A stretch of DNA of 64,000 nt from Hornefia porci. Lineage in GTDB: Bacteria > Bacillota > Clostridia > Peptostreptococcales > Anaerovoracaceae. Under the pieces are notes generated by a model. That model made no database searches and was not told the origin of the DNA. It saw only the letters and a list, made by a program, of their open reading frames with translations. Both the position numbers and the translations under genes were made by a program. The stretch covers positions 1,488,001-1,552,000 of the forward strand of contig NZ_MJIE01000001.1 of the NCBI RefSeq assembly GCF_001940235.1, written 5' to 3'. This document shows positions 1-7,661 of the stretch, one piece after another (position 1 is the first letter of the stretch; each line of letters begins with the position of its first letter).

Positions 1-667
1 CTTCCCTGGCACTGTTCGCACTTTTACCGATGCTGCAGGACAGCATGATGACGATGATAGCGTTAAAGGCCGGGTACAGAATCGAGGACCACAGCCATCC
101 TCCCTGCGTCTTTATGATATCCAGAGTCGGAATGATTTCCGCCGCCGCAGCTATTCCCGTCGTGCCGGACAGGAAACTGTAAAGACCGATGCCTACGGAG
201 AACACGATGATCACGGTTCCCAGACTTCCCAGAATATCCGTCAGCCTGGTGATTCCCAGGATGACAGTGAAGAAGGCAAGCGCGGCCATGCCCACACGAC
301 CTACCGCCGGGTTCAGCCCGAAGTGCTGCGCCAGCGTCGCGCCCGCTCCCGCGATCATGATGACATAGATTCCGAAAATGAATACCTGGAAGACGATCTC
401 ACATACTTTGCCTAAACGTTCCCCGAAGTAATAACTGATGATTGTTCCCGGACGGTCCATCTGCTGTTCATATCCGTGTTTCATGAACATGGCTCCGACC
501 CAGGAAAAGACGATGGTGGTCACCACGGTTCCCGCGATGCTCCAGAATCCCTGCGCGGAGAAGAACTGCATGACCTCCTGCCCCGTAGCGAATCCGGATC
601 CGATGGCACAGGCCACATACGCGCCTGCAAACTTAAACACATTACCAATACTTACACTGTTCTTCAT
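1..667 (-). CDS. YkvI-family membrane protein, N-terminal part (runs off the window)
   Basis: The reverse strand encodes a hydrophobic protein starting MKNSVSIGNVFKFAGAYVA and continuing with GSGFATGQEVMQFF. This glycine-rich unwound first helix is typical of YkvI-type proteins, distant relatives of the amino-acid transporter superfamily with a LeuT-like fold. About 222 residues are present; the C-terminal half lies outside the window. Several membrane helices follow, consistent with an integral membrane transporter. The substrate of this family is not established, so none is assigned. The start ATG at 665-667 has only a weak purine-rich site upstream. The gene stands alone and is separated from the permease at 941 by a terminator and GC-rich repeats. 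Confidence 0.75.
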   Translation of the reverse strand, partial: MKNSVSIGNVFKFAGAYVACAIGSGFATGQEVMQFFSAQGFWSIAGTVVTTIVFSWVGAMFMKHGYEQQMDRPGTIISYYFGERLGKVCEIVFQVFIFGIYVIMIAGAGATLAQHFGLNPAVGRVGMAALAFFTVILGITRLTDILGSLGTVIIVFSVGIGLYSFLSGTTGIAAAAEIIPTLDIIKTQGGWLWSSILYPAFNAIIVIMLSCSIGKSANSARE

Positions 668-728
668 TACTTTCACGCCCCAATTCGTTTTTGCAATTGT
701 TAAAATTGTCTGATTTTCTCCTTGTTTG

Positions 729-741
729 CGTATACTATACG
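729..741. promoter_or_regulatory. Short palindrome upstream of the ykvI-like gene
   Basis: CGTATA-C-TATACG is a perfect 6-bp inverted repeat about 60 bp before the ykvI-like start. It could be an operator or contain a -10 element (TATACT/TATAGT). No regulator can be named. Confidence 0.3.
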
Positions 742-792
742 AATCCGGTTTCACGGGGTTTCAGAAAATAACAGAAAGGAAATAAAAAAATT

Positions 793-821
793 CAAAAAAA
801 TCCCCGCAGAACCTGCGGAGA
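793..821 (-). terminator. Intrinsic terminator downstream of the permease gene
   Basis: Read on the minus strand, CCGCAG-gtt-CTGCGG followed by GG, A and seven T forms a classic terminator. It lies about 120 nt beyond the permease stop, with a GC-rich repeat in between. Confidence 0.75.
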
Positions 822-829
822 GGAATCGC

Positions 830-945
830 AGGCCGGGGGAAAGCGGCGAGCGGTCGGGGATGCCGGCGATGTCGGCGAGCGGCCGCCGGGGATGTCGGAG
901 AACGCCGCCGAGACGCCGGGGATGCCGGCGAGCGGCCGAATCAGA
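830..945. repeat. GC-rich CGGCGA-type repeat tract
   Basis: Short imperfect units such as CCGGCGAGCGGCCG and GCCGGGGATG(C/T)CGG recur several times between the permease stop and its terminator. Related CGGCGA-rich tracts occur at 16560-16835 and 17905-18007. It appears non-coding. The permease stop codon sits at its edge. Confidence 0.55.
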
Positions 946-2377
946 ACGGCTGAATCGCGCCGGTCTTCAGGCACACCAGCGAGATGACGAACAGAACTCC
1001 GACCAGAAGGAACGCCGCCCAGTCTGTCTTTGTTTCAAAAATCTTCCGATTCCGTTCCCTCTTGCTTATGCAGAACAGAATCGTGCCCGGGAAATACAGT
1101 GTGCTGGTAATCAGGATGTACTGCCAGCCGCTCCCGTACAGCAGCCAGAACCCGTAAACGGTGCCGATGACGGCGGTCAGCCACATACCGAATCTGTTTT
1201 TGTTCCCCGGCTCCAGCCCCTCGCCTCTGCAGCAGAGCTTGAGGTAAAAGCAGGCGGAAAAGACATACGGAAACATAATCGTGCTGGCGGACAGCGCATA
1301 CAGAATCTGATAGGTGCTGCTGTTGAAATACATGATGACGATAAACAGCTGAACCACCAGCGACGTGCCCACAATCGACCAGACCGGCGTGTTGTGCCGG
1401 CTCATCTTTGTCAGAAACCGCGGGAAGATTCCCTGCTTCGCAGGTTCGTAGGAGCTGTCTGTACAAAGAATCACGTACGGGAGCATGGCTCCGATCAGGG
1501 ACATGATGACCGCGATGTTGACCAGCGCGCCGCCCCAGGGACCGACCACATATTCCATAACGCCGGCCAGAGGAGGATTGCTCAGCTTCGCCAGTACGTC
1601 GAAGGGAACCGCGCCCATGCTGAGAACGGAAATCAGAATGTACAGCGCGATCAGCGACAGGAACGAGTAGATTGTGGCCTGTCCTGCGGCTTTCGTCGTT
1701 CTGCCGCGGCCGGAGAGAACCACCGCGCCTTCAATGCCGACAAAGGTCCATACGGTAATCTGTACCGTGGATTTAATCTGTGCGAACAAAGAACCGCTGT
1801 CCGAAGCGCCCCAGAAGTTCGCCGTGAAGTTCTCCCATTTGAACGCACCTGCAAGGATGATCGCCAGAATCGCGAAAATAATCGGGATCATCTTGACGAT
1901 GACGACGAACATGTTCAGTCCCACCGCCGCATTCACGCCGCGGTACACGAGCCAGGTCAGCGCCCAGATGAAGATGGAGGCGACTGCGGCGGACGCCAGA
2001 TTATTCCCTTCTCCGAAGACCGCGAAGAAATTCCCCAGTGCGGCGAACAGCAGCGCCACAAAGGTTACCTGTGCCAGCACCGCGCTGATCCAGTAGCCCC
2101 ACGCGGAGATGAAGCCGATATACTGCCCGAATCCTTCTCTCGCGTAGTTGGATATTCCGCTTGTCAGGTCCGGCCGCACGACACTCAGTTTATAAAAGGT
2201 CATCGCCAGGCCCAGCATTCCGACAAGGCAGATTCCCCATCCGATCAGCACCGCACCCGCATGCGCGCCCGCTGCGGCAAAGTCCCCGGAAATACTGAAA
2301 ACTCCGGTCGCCAGAGTCGTGCCGATGGCGAAAAACGTCAGCTTCACGACACCAAGCTTTTTTTCTTCTTGTTCCAT
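941..2377 (-). CDS. APC-superfamily amino acid permease, basic amino acid/polyamine antiporter-like
   Basis: A protein of about 478 residues with roughly 12 membrane helices. The first helix carries FAIGTTLATGVFSISGDF, matching the substrate-binding unwound helix of APA antiporters such as arginine:ornithine exchangers. I chose ATG 2377 (MEQEEKKLG) because GGAGG lies 8 nt upstream; the longer reading frame to 2407 has no such site. It lies downstream of, and in the same direction as, a DDAH-like amidinohydrolase, with a long inverted repeat between them. The context suggests import of an arginine derivative or exchange for its product, citrulline or ornithine. Substrate is inference. Confidence 0.8.
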   Translation of the reverse strand: MEQEEKKLGVVKLTFFAIGTTLATGVFSISGDFAAAGAHAGAVLIGWGICLVGMLGLAMTFYKLSVVRPDLTSGISNYAREGFGQYIGFISAWGYWISAVLAQVTFVALLFAALGNFFAVFGEGNNLASAAVASIFIWALTWLVYRGVNAAVGLNMFVVIVKMIPIIFAILAIILAGAFKWENFTANFWGASDSGSLFAQIKSTVQITVWTFVGIEGAVVLSGRGRTTKAAGQATIYSFLSLIALYILISVLSMGAVPFDVLAKLSNPPLAGVMEYVVGPWGGALVNIAVIMSLIGAMLPYVILCTDSSYEPAKQGIFPRFLTKMSRHNTPVWSIVGTSLVVQLFIVIMYFNSSTYQILYALSASTIMFPYVFSACFYLKLCCRGEGLEPGNKNRFGMWLTAVIGTVYGFWLLYGSGWQYILITSTLYFPGTILFCISKRERNRKIFETKTDWAAFLLVGVLFVISLVCLKTGAIQPF

Positions 2378-2461
2378 AACTGAATCCTCCAGAACTCCTG
2401 ATTTCACAGAGAGGACCGCCGCACGGCGATCCTCTCCCCATCTTACATTAATACGTGCTCA

Positions 2462-2512
2462 GCTACCGAATATGCTTGAAATATCAATAATACAAAGAGC
2501 ATATTCGGTAGC
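2462..2512. repeat. 15-bp perfect inverted repeat with 21-nt loop
   Basis: Arms GCTACCGAATATGCT (2462-2476) and AGCATATTCGGTAGC (2498-2512) are exact reverse complements. They lie between the amidinohydrolase stop and the permease start. No T-run follows on either strand, so it is not a standard terminator. It could be a mRNA processing or stability hairpin, or a pair of protein-binding half-sites controlling the permease. Confidence 0.8.
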
Positions 2513-2607
2513 CTGCCGGCGCACCCTTCCATTGGATGGTGCGCCGCGGCGCTGCTGACAAACTGCCGTCAGCGCTCATTAAGCCGGGAATGTCGGCGAA
2601 CATCCGC

Positions 2608-3381
2608 TTAAAACCGCAGAGAAAGGCAGGTCAGACTGCCGTCAATTTTCCGGAACTCACTGGTGTCTACCAGTTTCACGGGATAGCCCAGCTCTTCAAT
2701 ATACTTCTGTGTCTTGGGATATCCCTCCGGTACGATGACGGTTCCGTTGATGTACAGGCTGTTAATGGCATAGAGCTCATCCGGCTCCACCACATAGCGG
2801 TTGAAGTCTTTGAATGCCGGTTGCTCGTTCATGACCGGACTCACCAGCATGTTATTGTTCTCAAGATAAATCACGAAATCCTTCAGATGCAGCCCCTCTG
2901 TCACGGGAACCGTGGAGGATGTGTAGCCGAATTTTGTCACGATGTCGTTGAACTGTTTCGCCGCTTCCGCGTTAGTGCGCTCAGACTGCCCGATATAGAA
3001 ATGATCGCCGACTCTCATCACATCTCCGCCTTCCATTGTTCCCGGCGCCTCGATGAAGAAAATCTGATCATCGCTGTAGAACTTTTTAATCACCGGCAGA
3101 ATCTCATCCTTCTCACCGTTCCTGGAATCTCTCGCCGGATTGGTGATGATGGCGCAGCGCTCCATAACCACCGCCGGATCCTCCACGAAACAGGAATCCG
3201 GGTATCTCTCATCCGCGTCCAGTTCCTCAACCTCGAGTCCGAGTTCCTTCAGTGTGGCGACATAAGTGTCATGCTCCTCGACAGCCTTTTCATAAACCGG
3301 CGTCGCATCGTCATACATTGCCGTCGTGATTCCATCGATCAGCGCACGGCACGGCTTCCTTGTAATCGCTTTAGTAAACAT
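2608..3381 (-). CDS. Dimethylarginine dimethylaminohydrolase-like amidinohydrolase
   Basis: A 257-residue protein, the usual length of bacterial DDAH. It belongs to the pentein fold family that hydrolyses the guanidino group of arginine or methylated arginine to give citrulline and an amine. Visible motifs are the acidic pair in FVED (residues 65-68), GGD at 118-120, the catalytic His in LHLKD (about 165), and the C-terminal nucleophile Cys252 in SLTCLSLRF. GAGGAGG lies just before two adjacent ATGs; the second, 3381, has the better spacing. It is divergent from a LysR gene and upstream of an amino acid permease, suggesting a small inducible catabolic unit. An agmatine or arginine deiminase-type activity cannot be excluded. 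Confidence 0.82.
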   Translation of the reverse strand: MFTKAITRKPCRALIDGITTAMYDDATPVYEKAVEEHDTYVATLKELGLEVEELDADERYPDSCFVEDPAVVMERCAIITNPARDSRNGEKDEILPVIKKFYSDDQIFFIEAPGTMEGGDVMRVGDHFYIGQSERTNAEAAKQFNDIVTKFGYTSSTVPVTEGLHLKDFVIYLENNNMLVSPVMNEQPAFKDFNRYVVEPDELYAINSLYINGTVIVPEGYPKTQKYIEELGYPVKLVDTSEFRKIDGSLTCLSLRF

Positions 3382-3533
3382 CATAACCTCCTCGTTTTCT
3401 CTACTCATCTTTACAGCTTCTGCGCTGCTTCCTCTGCAAAATCCTGTTCGCCGGGCTCCGCCCCCGGCCAACAGCCTTCGAGCGATCTCCGGCTATCTCG
3501 CGGAGCTCTCCAATCAAGTCTGCGGAAAGCGAA

Positions 3534-3561
3534 TTGACTTTTCATACGTTTACTATATAAT
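3534..3561 (+). promoter_or_regulatory. Promoter for the LysR gene
   Basis: TTGACT at 3534-3539, a 16-bp spacer and TATAAT at 3556-3561. Its -10 overlaps the -10 of the opposing promoter at 3552-3580, so the two units probably compete. Confidence 0.7.
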
Positions 3562-3580
3562 AGGCTTAGATATTCGTCAA
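3552..3580 (-). promoter_or_regulatory. Promoter for the amidinohydrolase gene
   Basis: On the minus strand TTGACG, a 17-bp spacer and TATAGT. The predicted start is near 3545, giving a leader of about 160 nt before the gene. Confidence 0.7.
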
Positions 3581-3602
3581 ACGCAACTTAATCATATTTT
3601 CC

Positions 3603-3617
3603 ATGCGTATTTTGCAT
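3603..3617. promoter_or_regulatory. Candidate LysR-type recognition site (T-N11-A)
   Basis: ATGC-N7-GCAT contains the T-N11-A pattern of LysR boxes. It is centred about 65 bp upstream of the predicted amidinohydrolase transcription start, the usual place of the LysR recognition site, and within the leader of the LysR gene. Confidence 0.5.
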
Positions 3618-3697
3618 GAAATGTGCAGCATCCGCAAGTTCTACGACGAACAACACACGCAAGAATCTTGATGCAGGTCATTCAGAAGGAGGCACAT

Positions 3698-4591
3698 ATG
3701 AATATTACGCAGTACGAAGCGCTGGTTCGGGCTGTAGAAAGCGGCACCATGACCGAAGCCGCTCGCGAGCTGGGCTACTCCCAGTCCGGTCTCACGCGTG
3801 CGCTTAATTCTCTGGAGCAGGAATGGGGTGTAAAGCTTCTGCTTCGTGGCCGCAGCGGAGTCCGCCTGACCGCGGAGGGACAGCTTCTGATGCCGCTTAT
3901 TCGAACGGTCATGAACGATCAGCTCCGACTGAATGAACGCATCGACGAAATCACCGGTCTGCGGGAAGGCCTGATTCGCGTCGGCACCTTCAACAGTGTC
4001 TCCGCGCAGTGGCTCCCCGGCATCATCAAGCAGTTCCGCAAAGAATATCCCGGCATACGGTTTGAACTGCTTCACGGCACTGACGAGCAAATCAACGCCT
4101 GGATCCTCGACGGGCGGGTGGATGTCGGATTTATCGCCTATCCGGGCGCACCGGAACTGGATTCTGATTTTTTATATCGGGACCCCATCGTCAGCATTTT
4201 CGCCGACAGCGATCCACATGCAAAGCTGTCCACCTTCCCCATCGCAGAGCTGCCCCGGCTCCCGTACATCGCACTGTACGAGGGCGTGGAGGATGAGATA
4301 ACCGCCATCCTCGCACAAAACAGAATTCAGCCGGATACAAAATTCATGGAAAGTGACGATCACGCCGTCATCGCCATGGTCGAACAGGGCCTGGGAACAA
4401 GCCTGATGTCCATGATGATGCTTCAGGGTTTCGACCGTCGAATCACTGCAGTTCCGCTGGATCCGCCCGGCCACCGGGACCTGGGCGTCGCTTGCCGCGG
4501 CCGACAGTACCTTTCCGCCGCGGCCCGAAAATTCTACGACTGCATCTGCGACTGGGTCAGAAACGAATATGCGGCGCGGACGGTGAGGTAG
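3698..4591 (+). CDS. LysR-family transcriptional regulator
   Basis: A 297-residue regulator. The N-terminal winged helix-turn-helix is clear (LVRAVESGTMTEAARELGYS, then SGLTRALNSLE). It is followed by a substrate-binding domain with periplasmic-binding-protein folds. ATG 3698 is preceded by AAGGAGG at ideal spacing; upstream in-frame codons are untranslated leader. It is divergent from the amidinohydrolase/permease pair with overlapping promoters and a T-N11-A box, so it most likely activates that pair in response to a guanidino compound and represses itself. The ligand is inferred from neighbours only. Confidence 0.88.
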   Translation: MNITQYEALVRAVESGTMTEAARELGYSQSGLTRALNSLEQEWGVKLLLRGRSGVRLTAEGQLLMPLIRTVMNDQLRLNERIDEITGLREGLIRVGTFNSVSAQWLPGIIKQFRKEYPGIRFELLHGTDEQINAWILDGRVDVGFIAYPGAPELDSDFLYRDPIVSIFADSDPHAKLSTFPIAELPRLPYIALYEGVEDEITAILAQNRIQPDTKFMESDDHAVIAMVEQGLGTSLMSMMMLQGFDRRITAVPLDPPGHRDLGVACRGRQYLSAAARKFYDCICDWVRNEYAARTVR

Positions 4592-4693
4592 AGCAGCGGA
4601 CGGGCAGTGGGGTGATCTTCCGGCGATAGAGTTATCACGTTATATCGTAAATTGGCGATATCAAAGCCCTTCTGGGGTACATTGATTAGAAAA

Positions 4694-4738
4694 TCTGCAA
4701 CATTTTTGGTTTTTTTCGATTTTGTGGCAACTCCTATC
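4694..4738 (+). repeat. Dispersed hairpin repeat, copy A
   Basis: CTGCAACATTTTT, then a T-rich centre, then TGTGGCAACTCCTATC. This is a diverged copy of a family with four further members at 18207, 18384, 28351 and 28567. The left arm has one substitution relative to TGCCACA. It lies about 100 bp past the LysR stop. Confidence 0.65.
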
Positions 4739-4841
4739 GTTCAAGTGGGTTTATTTTTCGAAACCGTGCCGCTCACCGAAACGGCTGAGGGAATTTACAG
4801 AGTTGTTCCGCTTTCCGGACATCCGGCGCGGAGCGGCTTCT

Positions 4842-4899
4842 GCTCCTGCCCGCACTTCGAAATGCTCCTGCCCGCACTTCGAAATGCTCTGCCCGCACC
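4842..4899. repeat. 22-bp tandem direct repeat in the gap before the hydrogenase
   Basis: GCTCCTGCCCGCACTTCGAAAT occurs as two exact consecutive copies (4842-4863 and 4864-4885), followed by a truncated third. The surrounding 4592-5192 gap shows no convincing gene. Confidence 0.75.
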
Positions 4900-5003
4900 G
4901 TAATTTTGTATTGCATCCATTATAATCCTGCTGCAATAATTGACGCTGCAAGTAACTGTCGCAATTCCGGACTATTGCTGTGTCATTACCTTGAAAACCA
5001 GAA

Positions 5004-5032
5004 TTGATGATTGGCAGCATTTCTGATAAAAT
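5004..5032 (+). promoter_or_regulatory. Possible hydrogenase promoter
   Basis: TTGATG, 17-bp spacer, TAAAAT, about 160 nt before the hydrogenase start. Match to consensus is moderate. Confidence 0.35.
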
Positions 5033-5192
5033 ATTGTCATCAACATTTTGTTTATAACATTCGAAATGCGGCAGGGCGTCGGATGCGAAGGTGTTGCGGG
5101 ACAACACTCGCCGACCGGTCGTCGTCGACCTGCGGAATGAGGATGCGGGACGCATATCGGGTTTTATTTTGTGCTTGCAGGAGAGGAGTAGC

Positions 5193-6638
5193 ATGAACGC
5201 TGACGTTAATATTATTCAGATCAAACACGAGGTGTGGCGTGAAGTCGCACGGCTGGCTTTTGAGGGTGTGCTGGAGGAGAAGTATGAGTATCTGCCGGAG
5301 CAGCTTTGTCCGGGGCCGCTTCCGGAGCACCGGTGCTGTGTTTACCGGGAGAGGGAAATTACGCGGCAGAGGGTTCGGACGGCGATGGGCAAGGCGCCGG
5401 AGGAGAATGACAACGGCAACATCGTTCAGGTCATCGACCCTGCCTGCGCGGACTGCCCGATTTCCAGTTATCTGGTGACTGACAACTGCCAGAACTGCGT
5501 AGGGAAATCCTGCGTGGAGGCGTGCCGGTTCGACGCGGTGATTCCGGGGAAGAATTTTACTGAAATCGACCGCTACAAATGCAAGGAATGCGGAATGTGT
5601 GCGCGGGCATGTCCGTATAATGCCATCGTCCATATCCGCCGGCCGTGTAAATCCGCATGCCCTGTGGATGCTTTGACCTATGACGAGTACGGCCTGGCCA
5701 AAATTGATACTGACAGATGCATCCAGTGCGGCCAATGTGTGCATAACTGCCCTTTCGCGGCCATCACCGGGAAGAGCTCCATCGTACAGGTTATCGAAGC
5801 CATCAAATCCAAGCGTTCGGTATACGTGCTGCTGGCGCCCGCGATGGAAGGCCAGTACGGGAAGGAGATCACCATCGCAAGCTGGCGAAAGGCCGCGAAA
5901 CATCTGGGCTTCGACAACCTTTTCGAGGTCGGGCTGGGTGCGGACCTCACCACGGCTTCAGAGGCGGAGGAATGGAGAGAGGCACTGAAAACAGGCGAAC
6001 TGAAGACGACGTCCTGCTGCCCTGCTTTTGTTAATTACATACGAAAATTCTATCCGGAGCTGGCGGGCGCTATCTCCACGACGGTCAGCCCCATGTGCCA
6101 GCTGTCCCGCATGATCAAGGCCAGAGAGCCCTACGCCGTCACGGTCTTTGTAGGCCCCTGCATGGCGAAGAAAGCAGAGGTTCAGTACGAGAACATACCG
6201 GGAAATGCGGATTATGCTTTGACCTTCAATGAATTCGAGGCGATGATGCTGGCGAAGGACGTGCATTTCGAAGCGCGGGAGGATGAGTATCAACAAAGCA
6301 GCATCTACGGAAAGCGCTATGCCTCTGCGGGAGGCGTTGCCGACGCCTGTGAGGAGTATCTGCGAGAGCAGGGCTTCGACGGTGAACTGCGTATCGCGCG
6401 TGTAAGCGGACACCGGGAGCTGAAGAAAACACTGGAGCTGGCGAAGCTTGGTAAGCTGGACGCTCAGTTCATCGAAGGGATGTTCTGCGACGGCGGATGC
6501 TTCAACGGCCCATGCGGCTATGATTCCGGACCTAAGGCAAAGCGGGCGAGAGAGGCTCTGCTGTCGGCCAGTGACGAACGCACGATTTCCTCGAACATCG
6601 AGAACATCGACCGATCTGCTTTCGACAGTCACCGATAG
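5193..6638 (+). CDS. Monomeric [FeFe] hydrogenase, group B-like
   Basis: A 481-residue iron-only hydrogenase that would interconvert protons and H2 with ferredoxin. An N-terminal domain (1-90) precedes Cys-rich [4Fe-4S] motifs at about 99-111, 130-140, 152-156 and 176-186. The H-cluster domain then shows TSCCPAF (273-279), GPCMAKKAE (321-329) and EGMFCDGGCFNGP (428-440). These are the three signature loops, in the variant form with PCxAKKAE and a terminal GP seen in group B enzymes rather than the classical PCxxKxxE/GGG. ATG 5193 follows GGAGAGGAG. No maturation genes (hydE, hydF, hydG) or partner subunits are adjacent. It probably acts as a soluble ferredoxin-linked or sensory hydrogenase. 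A strong terminator follows. Confidence 0.88.
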   Translation: MNADVNIIQIKHEVWREVARLAFEGVLEEKYEYLPEQLCPGPLPEHRCCVYREREITRQRVRTAMGKAPEENDNGNIVQVIDPACADCPISSYLVTDNCQNCVGKSCVEACRFDAVIPGKNFTEIDRYKCKECGMCARACPYNAIVHIRRPCKSACPVDALTYDEYGLAKIDTDRCIQCGQCVHNCPFAAITGKSSIVQVIEAIKSKRSVYVLLAPAMEGQYGKEITIASWRKAAKHLGFDNLFEVGLGADLTTASEAEEWREALKTGELKTTSCCPAFVNYIRKFYPELAGAISTTVSPMCQLSRMIKAREPYAVTVFVGPCMAKKAEVQYENIPGNADYALTFNEFEAMMLAKDVHFEAREDEYQQSSIYGKRYASAGGVADACEEYLREQGFDGELRIARVSGHRELKKTLELAKLGKLDAQFIEGMFCDGGCFNGPCGYDSGPKAKRAREALLSASDERTISSNIENIDRSAFDSHR

Positions 6639-6709
6639 ACGCGGACGGTCAAGCCAGAACGGTTAATGAGAGCGGTGCAGCAGATTATACATCACGGTGC
6701 AACTGAAAA

Positions 6710-6760
6710 GGACGCGGCCCCGGACTCCTGTTTTACAGTCCGGGCAGCGTCCCTTTTTTT
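6710..6760 (+). terminator. Strong intrinsic terminator, probably bidirectional
   Basis: GGACGC..CCGGACT / AGTCCGG..GCGTCC forms a long stem closed by a 10-nt loop and followed by CTTTTTTT. It ends the hydrogenase transcript and, with A residues on the other side, could also serve the convergent gene at 6778. Confidence 0.85.
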
Positions 6761-6777
6761 CTTATTTCTGCTTCGAT

Positions 6778-7350
6778 CTATTTTTTCTTCGAGGACTTTT
6801 TGTTCGTCTTGTTTCCGTCATCTGCGTCATCGGAAGTATTCCCTTTTTTCACATCGTCTTCAGTCTTTGCATCATCCGCGGCCTCTGTATCGTCCCCGGT
6901 CTTTGTGCCTTCCGCAGCGTTGTCCGCAGCCTTTTCAGCATCGGCGTCTGCATCCTTCTCAGCGGTCTCCTTTGTCTTCGCCTTGCTTGCAGCAGCGGTC
7001 TCCGCAGCTTCTTTCGGTTTCACGGACTTCTTCGACAGAGCATCTGAGGTCGTCGCCCCGGATGCTGCACTCCCGGCGGGAACAATTTTGTTCACCGTGT
7101 CGAGGACTTTACCGATACCGAAAATCAAGATCGTATACGTCAGATACGGCGCCGCCTGCTGGAGTGTGTACTGGAATACGTCGCCCTTCATGCTGGAAAG
7201 TGTCGTTCCGTACTGGGACGCATAATTTGCCAGATAAGAAATGGCTGAGTATACCATGTAGCAGGTCAGTGCCAGCATCAGAATCGCCAGGATATAAAAG
7301 ACCCATACGATTACGCTGCCGGATTTCTTTTTTGTTGTGTTCTTGCTCAT
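6778..7350 (-). CDS. Small two-helix membrane protein with long charged Ala/Asp/Lys tail
   Basis: 190 residues. An N-terminal basic stretch (MSKNTTKKK) is followed by two membrane helices (about 14-36 and 65-85). The remaining 100 residues are a low-complexity tail rich in Ala, Asp, Glu, Lys and Thr, ending KKSSKKK. AAGGAG lies 6 nt before the ATG. I do not recognise a family. The tail looks intrinsically disordered and cytoplasmic or wall-spanning. It sits downstream of the giant adhesin on the same strand, but a 311-nt gap separates them, so co-transcription is uncertain. Confidence 0.7.
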   Translation of the reverse strand: MSKNTTKKKSGSVIVWVFYILAILMLALTCYMVYSAISYLANYASQYGTTLSSMKGDVFQYTLQQAAPYLTYTILIFGIGKVLDTVNKIVPAGSAASGATTSDALSKKSVKPKEAAETAAASKAKTKETAEKDADADAEKAADNAAEGTKTGDDTEAADDAKTEDDVKKGNTSDDADDGNKTNKKSSKKK

Positions 7351-7661
7351 TGCATTCTCCTTGTTTTATATGATAATTCCATCTCATATTCTGGATTCCA
7401 ATTATGTTGATATTGCGAAGGGACGGTGTATTGTGGCTGAATGTTCCCGTTAGCGGCTTGCGGCCTAACGCGAAGAGACCGGTGCACCAGGGAGAGGGGT
7501 TTCGTCTCTGTGTGAGGTTAATATCTCGTCCGGTGCTTCGGCCTCTGTCGCTGAAGAGTAATAACTCGGTCTCCGCTCATCAGAGCGCTGTCGGGCTTTG
7601 TTCGGCGCCGACAGTGTTTGACGGCGGTGACAGCGGTCAGTTATTCTCTCGTTTATCTATA
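7351..7661. other. Gap between adhesin end and small membrane gene
   Basis: No gene seen. It contains a hairpin-forming CGTTAG..CTAACG pair near 7450-7475 and the leader of the small membrane gene. Confidence 0.4.

Noticed and set aside
722..2383. 553-codon plus-strand open frame opposite the permease
   Set aside because: It mirrors the permease on the other strand, has no ribosome-binding site, and its protein is Arg/Gln/His-rich low-complexity sequence with no domain.
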